From Mugil cephalus (lineage: Eukaryota; Chordata; Actinopteri; Mugiliformes; Mugilidae): a stretch of 64,000 bases of DNA. The notes below the pieces were generated by a model that saw nothing but the letters and a program-made list of their open reading frames with translations, searched no databases and was not told the DNA's origin. Both the position numbers and the translations under genes were made by a program. The stretch spans positions 4,820,088 to 4,884,087 of the forward strand of contig NC_061776.1 of assembly GCF_022458985.1 (NCBI RefSeq). Direction: 5' to 3'. Below, one piece after another: positions 31,621 to 41,470 of the stretch (its first letter is position 1; each line of letters opens with the position of its first letter).

Positions 31621-32340
31621 AATGAAATCTGGAGGTGTTCCTATCCAGTAACCTTGTCTACTGGATTTTATGACCACATGAATGACTCTTCCTTAGTGTC
31701 TCATGTCTCCAATAGGCTCCAGTTACCTGTCTTACAAGATAATCAATGTTGTTAATGTTTATAAGCTGTGCTGCAACTTTTTATTCATATATCCAACATT
31801 GTTTTCAAGATTCAAATGATTTCTCACATTTGTTCAGCTGCTCAGGATCTCTCATGAACCATTTCACTGGTCGATACATAACAATGGAATTAGTGAAGAT
31901 ATAAACTGTCTTATCAGATATTGAATATGAGCTAAACATTAACCACAGACACTACAAAGTCCTCTCGGTCTTTCATAAACAAATGTTTTCCTCTCATGTC
32001 TCACGAATAAGAGGCATCACATGATTGAGTTAAGAAGTCACATTGTACATTGCTGTGTTTCTTTATATTCAAAACTATGTGTTTAAAAGCACAGGTCATG
32101 TTACTGAAACTGTTCATGTGTAGTTGGTGAATCCACAGCTGACTCTTTATGCAGCTGACTTCTCTATGCAGGTGCAAGTGCTCATTAATGTGTAAATCGA
32201 ATTACCCCATCATGACCCCAGGATGTTGGAAGTGTAAAACAGACTTCTACAAGTTCTTTAAAATGCCTTTATTAACTAATTACAAATCAAAATCTGACAA
32301 AATCAACACAATCATTCAGCTTAACCAAGAAAATGATGAA
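31621..32340. other. Non-coding duplicated flank
   Basis: 31,660-32,150 aligns with 42,340-42,820 upstream of T3 (shared gttcagctgctcagg / gttcagctgttcagg, ctgctgtgtttcttt-like segments and ggtgaatccacagctga). No gene is seen. Confidence 0.6.
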
Positions 32341-32420
32341 TGAATGAAAACAAGTTGATGAAGAGAAACATAGGATTTAACTCTCTGGTCCTGAAGTTAC
32401 CTCTGTCTACTTCACTTTAA
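32341..32420 (-). pseudogene. Ghost TRIM unit: 3' end only
   Basis: Matches the end of the TRIM transcript unit (aacaagttgatgaagagaaa, ctctggtcctgaagttacc, then the last codons ctacttcacttta read in reverse). It stops at TTAA (32,417-32,420), the same place where T2 is interrupted. No coding body follows; the next sequence is element and then TRIM upstream flank. Confidence 0.7.
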
Positions 32421-32765
32421 CCCTTTCCGCTGGGTCGTATATGGGACAGCAGTAACTTTTTGAGCCAATCAGAGCTTTGAATACAACTTGTGATTGAGTA
32501 AATGTTGCATGCAATACATAATTTTCTTCTGATTTCATTGATAATGATAGTCAATAATTGATAGTCATTATAGGATTCAACCAAGACATTCTTTCAAAAC
32601 TAAGAAAAAACAAAAAAAATAAGCCCAACCCACCGACTTAATATTATTTTAAATGTGTGCCAACTTTGATTGCTCAAAAACAATACCACTTACACTGCTT
32701 CTGACTTTTGTAACACAAACTTCAGAGTCTTGGCTTTCAAAAAATACCAAGACCATGCAAGAGAC
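32421..32765 (+). mobile_element. TTAA-type element in the ghost TRIM unit
   Basis: Begins ccctttccgctgggtcgtat directly after TTAA and shares its body with 28,375-28,860 and 20,947-21,365. The right end is lost at the deletion junction near 32,765. Confidence 0.65.
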
Positions 32766-33230
32766 ACGGTATTATAGGATGAGATTAACTGTGTTATGGT
32801 GTAGGAGAGGTGAAAAGTAGTGCAAACAACAGATTAACTGATTTGACTTTTCTAAAGGACAGAGTTCCTTCAAAGTAGTTTACCAGAATAAACCCAGCTT
32901 GATGGGTGAATGAAGTGAAGAGGAGGGACTGGTGGCCTGATGACCGAAGGGCTAAGGTTGACAAGGAGGTCAAGAAGCCAGGTGGAGCCATTCAGGCGGT
33001 CAATCTGGAGATAACCCAGCTACTTACGACAAGGCTCAGGATCATCTGACTCTGGGCCAAAGTTGAGATTGAGGAAGGACCATGGGTTTGATAAAGTCCT
33101 GAGGAATTGTGCCATGAGGAACAATCAGACAAGAAACTGTCTACTGAATGAGATGGCGAGTTAAGGTCTGATGACTAGCAGTCTGAGATGTGACTGACTC
33201 CAAGGTAGGTCTAATGAGAACAAGACCAGG
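32766..33230 (+). repeat. Ghost TRIM unit upstream flank with module M, copy 2
   Basis: Matches 31,062-31,560 (gagattaactgtgtta, accagaataaacccagct, gactagcagtctgagatgtg), the sequence that lies upstream of T2. Frames homologous to the 86-codon frame are broken. Confidence 0.65.
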
Positions 33231-33299
33231 ACCCTGGTAGAAATGAGGAGGTGAGGCAGTCAAGAGCCACGGAGAGGCTAGCCTTGACCAGCAGAGTAC

Positions 33300-34130
33300 A
33301 GAGCCCGAGTTGTTGGTGGAGGCATCAGATGAGGCTCTTTCCAGCCTGGGACATGGAGTTCAGTCACTCTCTAACCATCTACAAGCCTTGGCTGCTCAGA
33401 TTAACCAGATCATGACTCGCCTTGACTCCATGACTCCAGCAGCACCTGGTCCCACTGACGTAGCTCCTTCAGCTCCTAATCCAGCATACCTAGCACCTCC
33501 TCTTCCTGATTCAGATCCCAGGGTATCCTGCATTGAGAGGTATGATTGCTGGGACAAATCACACTTTTTCAACTCGGTGTCCTTTGACTTTTGAGCTACA
33601 AACTGCAACCTTTGCAATAGAATTCTCCAGGATGGTGTATATGGATGCTAACCTCACAGGCAGAGCATGAGAATAGACTCAGAGCACTCATAAAACTGTT
33701 ACTCTGTGGCAGCTTTTTCTGCTGCTTTGACCAGTGTCTTTGGGCAATTGACCACAAGCCATGAGGCTGCACATGTACTTGGTAGTCTCAGTCAAGGCAG
33801 AAACCACATTTTTGACCACGCCACCTGTTTCTGCACACTAGCAGCCGAGAGTTGATGGAACAATGAGGCTCTGGCCAATATGTTTTACTTCAGGCTTTCA
33901 GAGACCATAAAGGATTGTTTTGTCAACATTGATCTACCCAGGGGTTTTGTGGCCTTGGTGGAACTTGCTATCAAGTTCGACAACCGGCCTTTGGAACCTA
34001 GGATCATCATCGCTGGAGGCAGTTTTGCACTGCTGAGCCAATTTTGGTCAGAACCCCTCTTAGATCCCAATTGCCTAACCCAGGGTTGTTTCCTTCATCA
34101 TCTGAGGTCAACCTGCAGAGTTGAGACACA
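33300..34130 (+). pseudogene. Degraded Ty3/Gypsy-type gag
   Basis: Opens with ASDEALSSLGHGVQSLSNHL and a proline/alanine-rich stretch leading to DPRVSCIERYD (33,322-33,545), then after stops and shifts shows SLSQGRNH near 33,790 and MFYFRLSETIKDC and GFVALVELAIKFDNR (33,880-33,995). These are in the order expected of fish Gypsy gag proteins. Several stops and at least one frameshift make it inactive. No zinc knuckle or pol follows; the next recognisable sequence is a LINE. Confidence 0.65.
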
Positions 34131-34309
34131 CTGAAAAATCCAAACCGCTTGTCTCTGATGTATCTGTCCCTTGCAGTGACTGGCCATCGCTCTTGTTTCA
34201 TATCAGCGACTGCTCACAAGTGCGATTTCAGTGCCTGCATGTCCGCGCCTCGGGTCCGTCCTTGCTACCTGTGGCTCATTTCCTGAGCCCTTGCCTTTGG
34301 TAAAGCTGG

Positions 34310-36660
34310 ATCAGTTTTGGATTGCTAAACACAAGATCCATAGCCAATAAATATTTCCTTCCTGAACGATTTCCCCCCTTTCCAAGGAGTTGGACTACAT
34401 GCTGATCTCGGAAACCTGGTAGAAAGCAAACATTTCACCCCCCCCCCAACCAAACTCTACCTGTGGAACTGTGCCTATTCTTGTGCCCCGAGTTCCCCAG
34501 GGCAATGATTTCTCAAAACTGCTTCTCCTCACGAGTGGCAAGCTCTGGATCTTTCTCAATTTCTCAATAAAATCGGATGCATAATCCTTTACACTGGGTG
34601 CTAGTCTACTGTCCACCTGTGAAAAACAGCTCGTTCCTTGCTGAGTTTTGTGACTTCTTAGCCTCCATCATCAGCTTGGATAGAATCTTGTTGACAGGCC
34701 ACCTTGGCATCCACATGAATAAGAGATCGGACAACTTTGCCACTGAATTCCTTAATGTTACAGACTCATTTCATTTTATCCAACACGTCTCTGGTCTGGC
34801 TCACAATAAACTGAATTGCGCATTATAAACAGCACATAGTTAGAGAACTTCAGCTCCAACTTTGACAGCAATGTTTTGGTGGCCACTAATACACTGATGT
34901 TGACGTCAACTGTTTGTTTCAAAGTTTCAACACACACTGTGCAGCCATTTCAGCTGGTGTAGCGCTCTTATCAACTCATAGCGTCTGATCTGGCAACCCT
35001 GCGCCCTGGCTAGACAACAGCATCTGTGAGCTTAGTCGCAAATTTCGTAAAATTGTGCTAGGGCTGCTTATTTTAACAACATTATCTCAGCCACCTTTTA
35101 AAACCATAAACACATCATACCCTCACCCTTTTCATTCCCTCCTCTTCTTGTCATCCAATCATCACTCAGTATTTTCTCACCCATGTCTCTTGATGATCTA
35201 ACTGACTTAGCTCCATGGTAGTCCTCTTCAAGCCCTGTTGGTGTTCTGCCCACTTCCATGCTAAAGAAGGGTTTTAACTCTGTTGGCCCCAGCCTTGTCA
35301 CCATCATAAATGATCCCTCATCCTCTGGTTCTGTCCTGTTTCCTTAAGAAACCTGTTCTTGATCCCACCATCCATAACAATTACAGACCTATTTTCAGAT
35401 TGCCATTCCTGTCGAAGGTATTAGAGAAAATCATGACTAACAAACAACATCTTTGACAAATTATGGTCTTAAAAAAAAAACAAAAACAAAAAAACACTCC
35501 TCTGAAACAGCCCTTCTTAGAGTGTCAAATGACCTCTTGATGTCCCCTAATGCTGGCAAGTGCTCTGACCTTGTTCTACTAGACCTTAGAGCAGTATTTG
35601 ACAATGTCAATCATGTCATCATGCTTGACAGGCCCAGGTTGGCAGCTCTGGGAAAGCCCTTGAATGGTTTGTGTCAAGTTTCCATGTCTGTCTGTGTCTT
35701 GATGTGTATTCTGTTTTATTTTAAGTTCCGGATTTCCTGTCTTGTGCCTCTTTGTCTCTTGATTGTTAATATATCTCACCTGTGTTGATTTCCCTCATGT
35801 GTCTCACCTGTGTATTGTCGTCCCTCAGTCCTCATGTGTATATAAAGCCCTGCCTTTCCCTTTGTTCCTTGTCGCGTCGTTAATGTTACTTTAACGTCTC
35901 CACACTATGGTCCATGTTTCCTCGTCCTTGTTCCACGTCTTGTTCCATGTTACCTTGCCATGTTTGGTGATTCCTTTGTATTTTTGGTTTTCCTGCCGTG
36001 CGCAGCGCTTTTTGTGAATTATTAAAAAGCCGTTTCCCTGGATTCCCTACCTCGTCATTTGTCCTGCATCTGGGTCCTCACCTCAACAACCCCATCCCTC
36101 CTTGACAGTTTGCCTCCTACCTGGATGTGATAAGCTTCTCTGTTGCTGTGGGTTCCTTTAAATCTGAGACCTCATTACTCCATTGTGGTCTACCACAGGG
36201 TTCCATGATGGCTCACCTCCTTTTTACCATTTATATGGTTCCTCTGGGCCTCCTCATCAGTAAATTCGACGGCATTTCCCACCACTGCTACGCTGGCGAC
36301 ATTGAACTTCAATTAATTAATTCTCCTTCAACCTGGAGAACCTTAGTATCCTTCAGGACTGATTGACTGCTGTCAAAGGTTGGATGGGCTCTAGCTTCCT
36401 TCAACTAAACACAGCCAAAACAGCAGCAGAGAGGATTGCCTCCAGAGTAATTACCCACATGGGCTCTCTGAGACGATGTCCATCCCCACCTGATAAACCC
36501 ACGATCAGCCCATGCACCTGGAGTTTCATGTCAAGTTCCTCATCTGTACCTGCTTCTTCCACCTCAGAATTATACCTGATATCTCACTCTGAACTACAAA
36601 TGTGTGTCACACATTCATCTCCTCCAGGTTGGACTGTTGTAATTCACTTTTCACCTTCTT
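34310..36660 (+). pseudogene. L2-like LINE ORF2 remnant, interrupted by an LTR
   Basis: Ordered blocks of a non-LTR ORF2: endonuclease (GLLNTRSIANK near 34,320; VLVYCPPVKNSSFLAEF 34,598-34,650; NFATEFLNVTDSFHFIQHVS 34,732-34,790), then reverse transcriptase (NNYRPIF near 35,370; SETALLRVSNDLL 35,500-35,540; LVLLDLRAVFDNVNHV 35,572-35,620; after the LTR, LLHCGLPQGSM 36,175-36,210). The catalytic YADD motif is mutated to YAGD near 36,290. Stops, shifts and the LTR insertion make it dead. L2/CR1-clade is my best reading from motif spacing. Confidence 0.75.
35672..36107 (+). mobile_element. Solo LTR with 5-bp target duplication inside the LINE
   Basis: 436 bp starting TGTCAAG and ending CTTGACA, flanked by GTTTG at 35,667-35,671 and 36,108-36,112. 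It contains a TATA box (tatataaa, 35,839-35,846) and an att-aaaaa polyadenylation-like site near 36,020. TG...CA ends, a 5-bp duplication and no internal region fit a solo LTR of a Ty3/Gypsy-type element. Relatives lie at 40,257-40,672, 56,347-56,870 and 57,129-57,440. Confidence 0.85.
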
Positions 36661-37289
36661 AAATAAGTCATGTTTATTATTAATAATAGTAAATGACTGT
36701 AAAACATTTGTTAAAAGAAAAACATCACACCTGTTAAACTTTTATTTATTTATATTTTTTGCTGAAAGTGTGTATCCAGACAGATTCAGATTGAAGCCGC
36801 ATTTTATTTTCATTTGATAGTTGTAAAGGTGTTTACACTGACATGAAATCAAATTCACTGTCATCAACATGAACTCCCTGCTAACAATCAGTTTAGATAA
36901 AAGAGTTAAAGCTGCCGGGGGAGCTACAGAAGAGTAAAAACCACAGAAAATGTCCACAGCAAGTCCTTCTAGAAATTTGATATTTGCTCCTTTCACATTC
37001 ATTCATTCTCTCCACTACGTCCCTGTCAGCAGGACGGAGGCGCCCTCTTGTGTTAACGATCAGTTTTCATCCCTCTGATATGAAGTCCAATCAACTTGTT
37101 AAATCCAGGAAATAAATGATCAATCGTCATGTTGATTACAATTTTAATAAACCTCACAGTACCTCATGTATAAGTAGTGGTTAATATATAGTCTGAAAAA
37201 CTAATACATGCAAATGGAATCATAGATTTCATTCTGTGCAAAGTCATCAACAGCATGTCAGTGATAGAGGAAGGTCAGCTGATTCCTCT
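36661..37289. other. Non-coding stretch leading to T3
   Basis: No gene is seen. From about 37,090 it becomes TRIM distal 3' flank shared with 27,955-28,190. Confidence 0.55.
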
Positions 37290-37638
37290 GATAAGAAGTG
37301 GAAGAGAAACAACAACAACACAAATACATCAATACAAATATTCATCAGACATTTAGAGCTCAGACAAGTTTAGTTGTCATGGAAATAAAAATCATCATGA
37401 GCAGTGATATCCTCCACGGCTAAACAGACTCAAGAATGAGCTCCACCTGAAGACAGTGATGAAACATCCAGAGAACAACTATTAAACATGTCAAGGTAGC
37501 AGCCATGATGTTTGACTGACAGCTGATCTCTGAGCAGAAACACCACAACAATGATCATTCAGCAACAAACATGGAGAGAAAACAAGTTGATGAAGAGAAA
37601 CACAGGATTTAACTCTCTGGTCCTGAAGTTACCTCTGT
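37290..37638 (-). other. 3' UTR of T3
   Basis: Shared with T4 (44,610-44,905), the SPRY pseudogene (51,740-51,971) and T6 (59,220-59,520). Markers are gtgatatcctccacgg, tgatgaaacatccagag, gtcaaggtagcagccatgat and gcagaaacaccacaacaatg. Its conservation across paralogues reflects recent duplication. Confidence 0.7.
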
Positions 37639-39324
37639 CTACTTCACTTTAATCAACTCAGCACTTGAACCAATAAAGTATATATCATTAAACCAATCAC
37701 TAATCCTAAGTCCAGCATGGAGCGGCTGAGTGAATGTGGTCTGGACTCTGTGGAGGAGAGTCATGGTTTCAGAGACGCTGTAGAAGGATAGAATACCTGC
37801 TCCGTGATCCAGGTACACTCCTACTCTGGAGGAAGGACGACCTGAGATGGGAGTTTGGATCTTGTTGCTCACACATTTATATTTGACTTTGCAACAATCC
37901 AGTGCCCAGGATTTGTCATTGCGTCCAAATCTACTTCCATTGCCTACTCTGCTGATATCCTTGTATGTGACTGCTACACCAACTCCTCGTCCTCTCCACT
38001 CCACCTCCCAGTAACAACGTCCAGTCAGACTCTCTCTACTCAGGACCTGAGGACAATCAGTGAATCTGTCTGGATGATCAGGATAAGACTGTTGTTTCAC
38101 TAATGTTACTTTTCTGTTTCCCTCAGTCAGTACCAGATTTCTGTGTGCTGTGTTTGGATCCAATGTGATTTGACATGAATATTTCAAGAATTCATCTCTG
38201 GTCTTTGGCTCTGGTTGTGACAGTAAAACATCCACTTCAGTCACTGTCAGTGAGATGTCTGTCCTTGTCTCTCTCAGAATGTCCTGTAATATTGCTCTGA
38301 GCTCTGTCACAGCTGCTTTCACATCTTTAAAGATCCTCAGAGGACGGATATTGATGCTGGATGAGTGTGTAGATTGATTGAGTGGTGACAGTGAGGGGTA
38401 GTTGTGTTGAAACTGGTTGTGATCCTCTATGTCTGAGAGCTGCTTCAGCTCAGCATCTTCCCTCTTCAGCTCAGTGATCTCCTGCTGCAGCTTCTCCTGA
38501 ACCTCTTTGACTTGACTCTCTTCAGTTTCCTGCTGGGATCTGACCTGCTGCTCCACATCAGAGCTTCTTTCCTGGAGGAGACGGATCATCTCAGTGAACA
38601 TCTCCTGACTGTCCTTCACTGTTTTATCAGCAGAGTGAGCGATGGCCTTCAGCTCCTGTTGAAGCAGCTTCACATCTTTCTCTTTGTCCTGGATCATCTG
38701 CTGGATGTTTTGTCGTCTCACCTCCACCTCTCTCTGCGTCTCAGTTCTTTCTGCTGCAGCTGAGACTGTGTCGTGGCCTTTATGTTCATCCACAGAGCAG
38801 AGATAACAGATACTCTGCTGATCAGTACGACAGAACATCTTCATCACCTCATCATGACGAGAGCAGATGTTCTCCTGGAGCTTCTTGGAGGGATCCATCA
38901 GCTTGTGTTTCTTTAAAGGAGCTGCATCATAATGAGGCTGAAGGTGTTTCTTACAGTAAGATGCCAGACAAAATGAACAGGACTTGAAGGCTTTCAGTTT
39001 TCTTCCAGAGCAGACATCACAGGCCACATCTTCAGGTCCAGCATAGCAGTGATCAGCAGGAGCAGCTTGGAGTCCAGTCTTCTTCAGCTGCTCCACTAAA
39101 ACTGCTAACATGGTGCTTTTCACCAGGACAGGCCTCAATGGGAAGAGTTGTCTGCATGTAGGACAGCTGAAGATTTTCTTCTTTTCAACTTCATCAAAGT
39201 GTCTTTTAATACAGTTCATGCAGTAGCTGTGTCCACAGGGAATAGTCACTGGATCCTTAAGTAGATCCAGACAGATGGAACAAGAAAAGGTTTCTCGATC
39301 CAGTTCAATTACTTTCTGAGCCAT
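37639..39324 (-). CDS. TRIM gene T3, finTRIM/TRIM16-like E3 ubiquitin ligase
   Basis: 561 residues, single coding exon. RING C3HC4 C15-C57 with a distinct loop (DEVEKKKIFSCPTC), B-boxes about 100-187 with all ligands, coiled coil about 187-305, PRY about 376-430 (ITLDPNTAHRNLVL), SPRY to 561 (CYWEVEW, VGVYLDHGAGILSFYS). It differs from its sisters by an insertion in the last SPRY strand (DWFNDIYFIGSS) and by a variable loop (CCKVKYKCVSNKIQ) richer in Cys/Lys. Start context gagATGg; MAQKVIELDRETFSC aligns with T5. The upstream block is type B and nearly identical to that of T5. Confidence 0.93.
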   Translation of the reverse strand: MAQKVIELDRETFSCSICLDLLKDPVTIPCGHSYCMNCIKRHFDEVEKKKIFSCPTCRQLFPLRPVLVKSTMLAVLVEQLKKTGLQAAPADHCYAGPEDVACDVCSGRKLKAFKSCSFCLASYCKKHLQPHYDAAPLKKHKLMDPSKKLQENICSRHDEVMKMFCRTDQQSICYLCSVDEHKGHDTVSAAAERTETQREVEVRRQNIQQMIQDKEKDVKLLQQELKAIAHSADKTVKDSQEMFTEMIRLLQERSSDVEQQVRSQQETEESQVKEVQEKLQQEITELKREDAELKQLSDIEDHNQFQHNYPSLSPLNQSTHSSSINIRPLRIFKDVKAAVTELRAILQDILRETRTDISLTVTEVDVLLSQPEPKTRDEFLKYSCQITLDPNTAHRNLVLTEGNRKVTLVKQQSYPDHPDRFTDCPQVLSRESLTGRCYWEVEWRGRGVGVAVTYKDISRVGNGSRFGRNDKSWALDCCKVKYKCVSNKIQTPISGRPSSRVGVYLDHGAGILSFYSVSETMTLLHRVQTTFTQPLHAGLRISDWFNDIYFIGSSAELIKVK

Positions 39325-40190
39325 CTCTGCTCTCTGTCAGTAATGTACAGCTCGTATCCTTTGAAGAATTTACAGATAAACAATGTGTTTTTGAGGAAGA
39401 AGCGAGCGATGTCACCAGACTGGCTTTTCTTGGAAGTGGAGTGACCTGAAAACAGAGTCATAAACTATAAAACAATAAAACACAATGACTTGGAAAGACA
39501 TTCTATTTACCTTACAGAGATAAAAAAAAGAAAAAAAAAACAGTACAAGTACAAATAAACTGACAATTAAACATGCACATTTACTTGATAACAACAAATT
39601 AGTACGAGGCTAACAATATATTTAGCTCAGCTCACCAATTCAAGTTGTCAACAGATTTCAGACTCAGTATAGACCCCTTCATGGCCTATGTCCATGTGAC
39701 ATCACAGCGTTGGCAGGAGGCAAAACAGCTTCAATAACGATTTTAGCAGGAACTTCTGACAGCTGGTGGATATCTGCAGTCAGTAAGAAAGTGACTGTTA
39801 ACCTTCATACTGGTCATTAACTTAAGTATCTGCCAGCAAATTTGTTACTAACCTGCAGCTGCTCTGCTCTGCTCCGTGCATCAGCCCCCATTTATCTTAC
39901 CAAGAGCATGTCTGCTTCCTGTAAATACCGGAGTGATTCAGGTGATTGGCTATGTGCTAGTCACATGGTTTACCTCAGGTTTGTCAGACCAATGCCCACT
40001 GCCATATTGTACCTGATTATTTTTCTATGTTGACGTCATCTGTATAATTACGGAGAGACAGTGATACATGGAAACAACCTCAATTATTGGTTGTGTCCAT
40101 GTTTACTACCTTCAACTTTATATTGCCCCTTAAAATCCACAAAGCATCAGCCCCAGCTTATTTGGCCCGACATTTACATTTGATGAGACT
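39325..40190 (-). repeat. Type B upstream block of T3 (near-identical to that of T5)
   Basis: Aligns with 55,510-56,345 over about 850 bp with few differences. On the minus strand it contains an acceptor (tctgttttcag then GTCACTCC at 39,445) and a donor (GCAG then GTTAGTAAC at 39,853-39,844), so a non-coding first exon above 39,853 is likely, placing the promoter near 39,900-40,000. The near identity points to a recent duplication that carried gene and promoter together. Confidence 0.75.
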
Positions 40191-40256
40191 AGTTTTGGAA
40201 ATTTTTAATAATCACTGCGGTTGTCCGTGATCTTAATCCCATGCGGATTGGCTATG

Positions 40257-40672
40257 TGTCAAGATGAATGGTGTTGAGGTGAGGACCCAAAATGCAGGAC
40301 AACAAATGAGGCAGGGACCCCAAGGAAAAGGGTTATTTAATGGAAAGAAACAGGAACACAAAGCGCTGCAAAAGGAAGGTGAATACAAAATAATCAAAAC
40401 TACGGTGAAAGCACAAAAAATCACAGGAACACATCACATAGGGAAATAACATCAATCACACGACAGGGAACAAAGGGAAGGCAGGGCTGTATATACACAA
40501 GAGGGCAGAGGGATGACAAGACAGCAGTGAATCTAATGATGGCAATCAAACCAGGAGAAACCAATAAGCAATCAACACACAAGGAGGCACAAGAGACGGG
40601 AAATCCAGAAACAAAATAAAACAGGAAAAAACAAAACATGACACGAAATAAGATATACACAGAATCATGACA
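40257..40672 (-). mobile_element. Solo LTR copy (inverted)
   Basis: Begins tgtcaagatg and ends atcatgaca; reverse complement relative of 35,672-36,107 (gaggacccaaaatgcaggac, gggaaggcagggctgtatat with the TATA box in reverse). Flanks ctatg and ccatg are near-matching 5-bp target sites. Confidence 0.75.
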
Positions 40673-41165
40673 CCATGTATGTAATTTGTAAAGTAACTAA
40701 TCCAGTGTGAATCGACATATCCATGATTTAGGAGTGAGTTTTTTCTTTTCAAGACTTTTGTTTTATTGACAAGGATGTGCTATGATTCAAAGTCTGGACA
40801 GATGTTTGGGAGCAAAGTGAACAACCGTTTACACGATAGATTAAATCAACCATGAATGTGTTCATCTGTAAAGATGCAACTGAGTTAAATACTGACATTT
40901 TGTTGATAATTTATTCCCTGGGATAACGAACATTTTTATTATCCATTATGATTTGCAAAGTAATTAAAACTGTCTCTGTAACGCAGTGGAGTGAGGCAGA
41001 AAGTGCAAATCACAACATGAAACAGAGATAGGGGCTAATTTCTTCCCCATACACTACAGATATATATGTTAGCTAGTGTTTAAAATGCACCACTACCACA
41101 CCACTTCACTTAGCATACCGATATGTACAATTTTGTTCACAGTTGCAGTTTTAGGGAGTTAAATT
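40673..41165. other. Intergenic stretch, no gene seen
   Basis: AT-rich sequence between an LTR and a common repeat. No family recognised. Confidence 0.5.
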
Positions 41166-41470
41166 TTTTCTTCCATATTCTCATCTCATCTTCTACTACC
41201 GCTTAATCCTCAATAGGGTCGTGGGGGTTGCTGGAGCCTATCCCAGCTGATAGATTGACAGGTTGTCAATCTATCTCAGGGCTAACACAGAGACAAACAA
41301 CCATTCACACTCACACCTCGGGTCAATTTAGAGTCACCAATCAGCCTAACGAGCATGTCTTTGGAAGTGGGAGGAAACCCAAGCAGACACAGGGAGAACA
41401 TACAAACTCCATCCAGAAAGGCCTGAGCTGGACTCAAACCTGGACCTTCTCGCTGGGAGGTTGTTCTGAA
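41166..41470 (+). repeat. Common teleost interspersed repeat
   Basis: Contains ggagcctatcccagctga, aacaaccattcacactcaca, gtcaatttagagtcaccaat and gggagaacatacaaactcc, a combination found very widely in fish genomes. The exact family (LINE tail or SINE) is not certain to me. The apparent open frame across it is not a gene. Confidence 0.7.
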
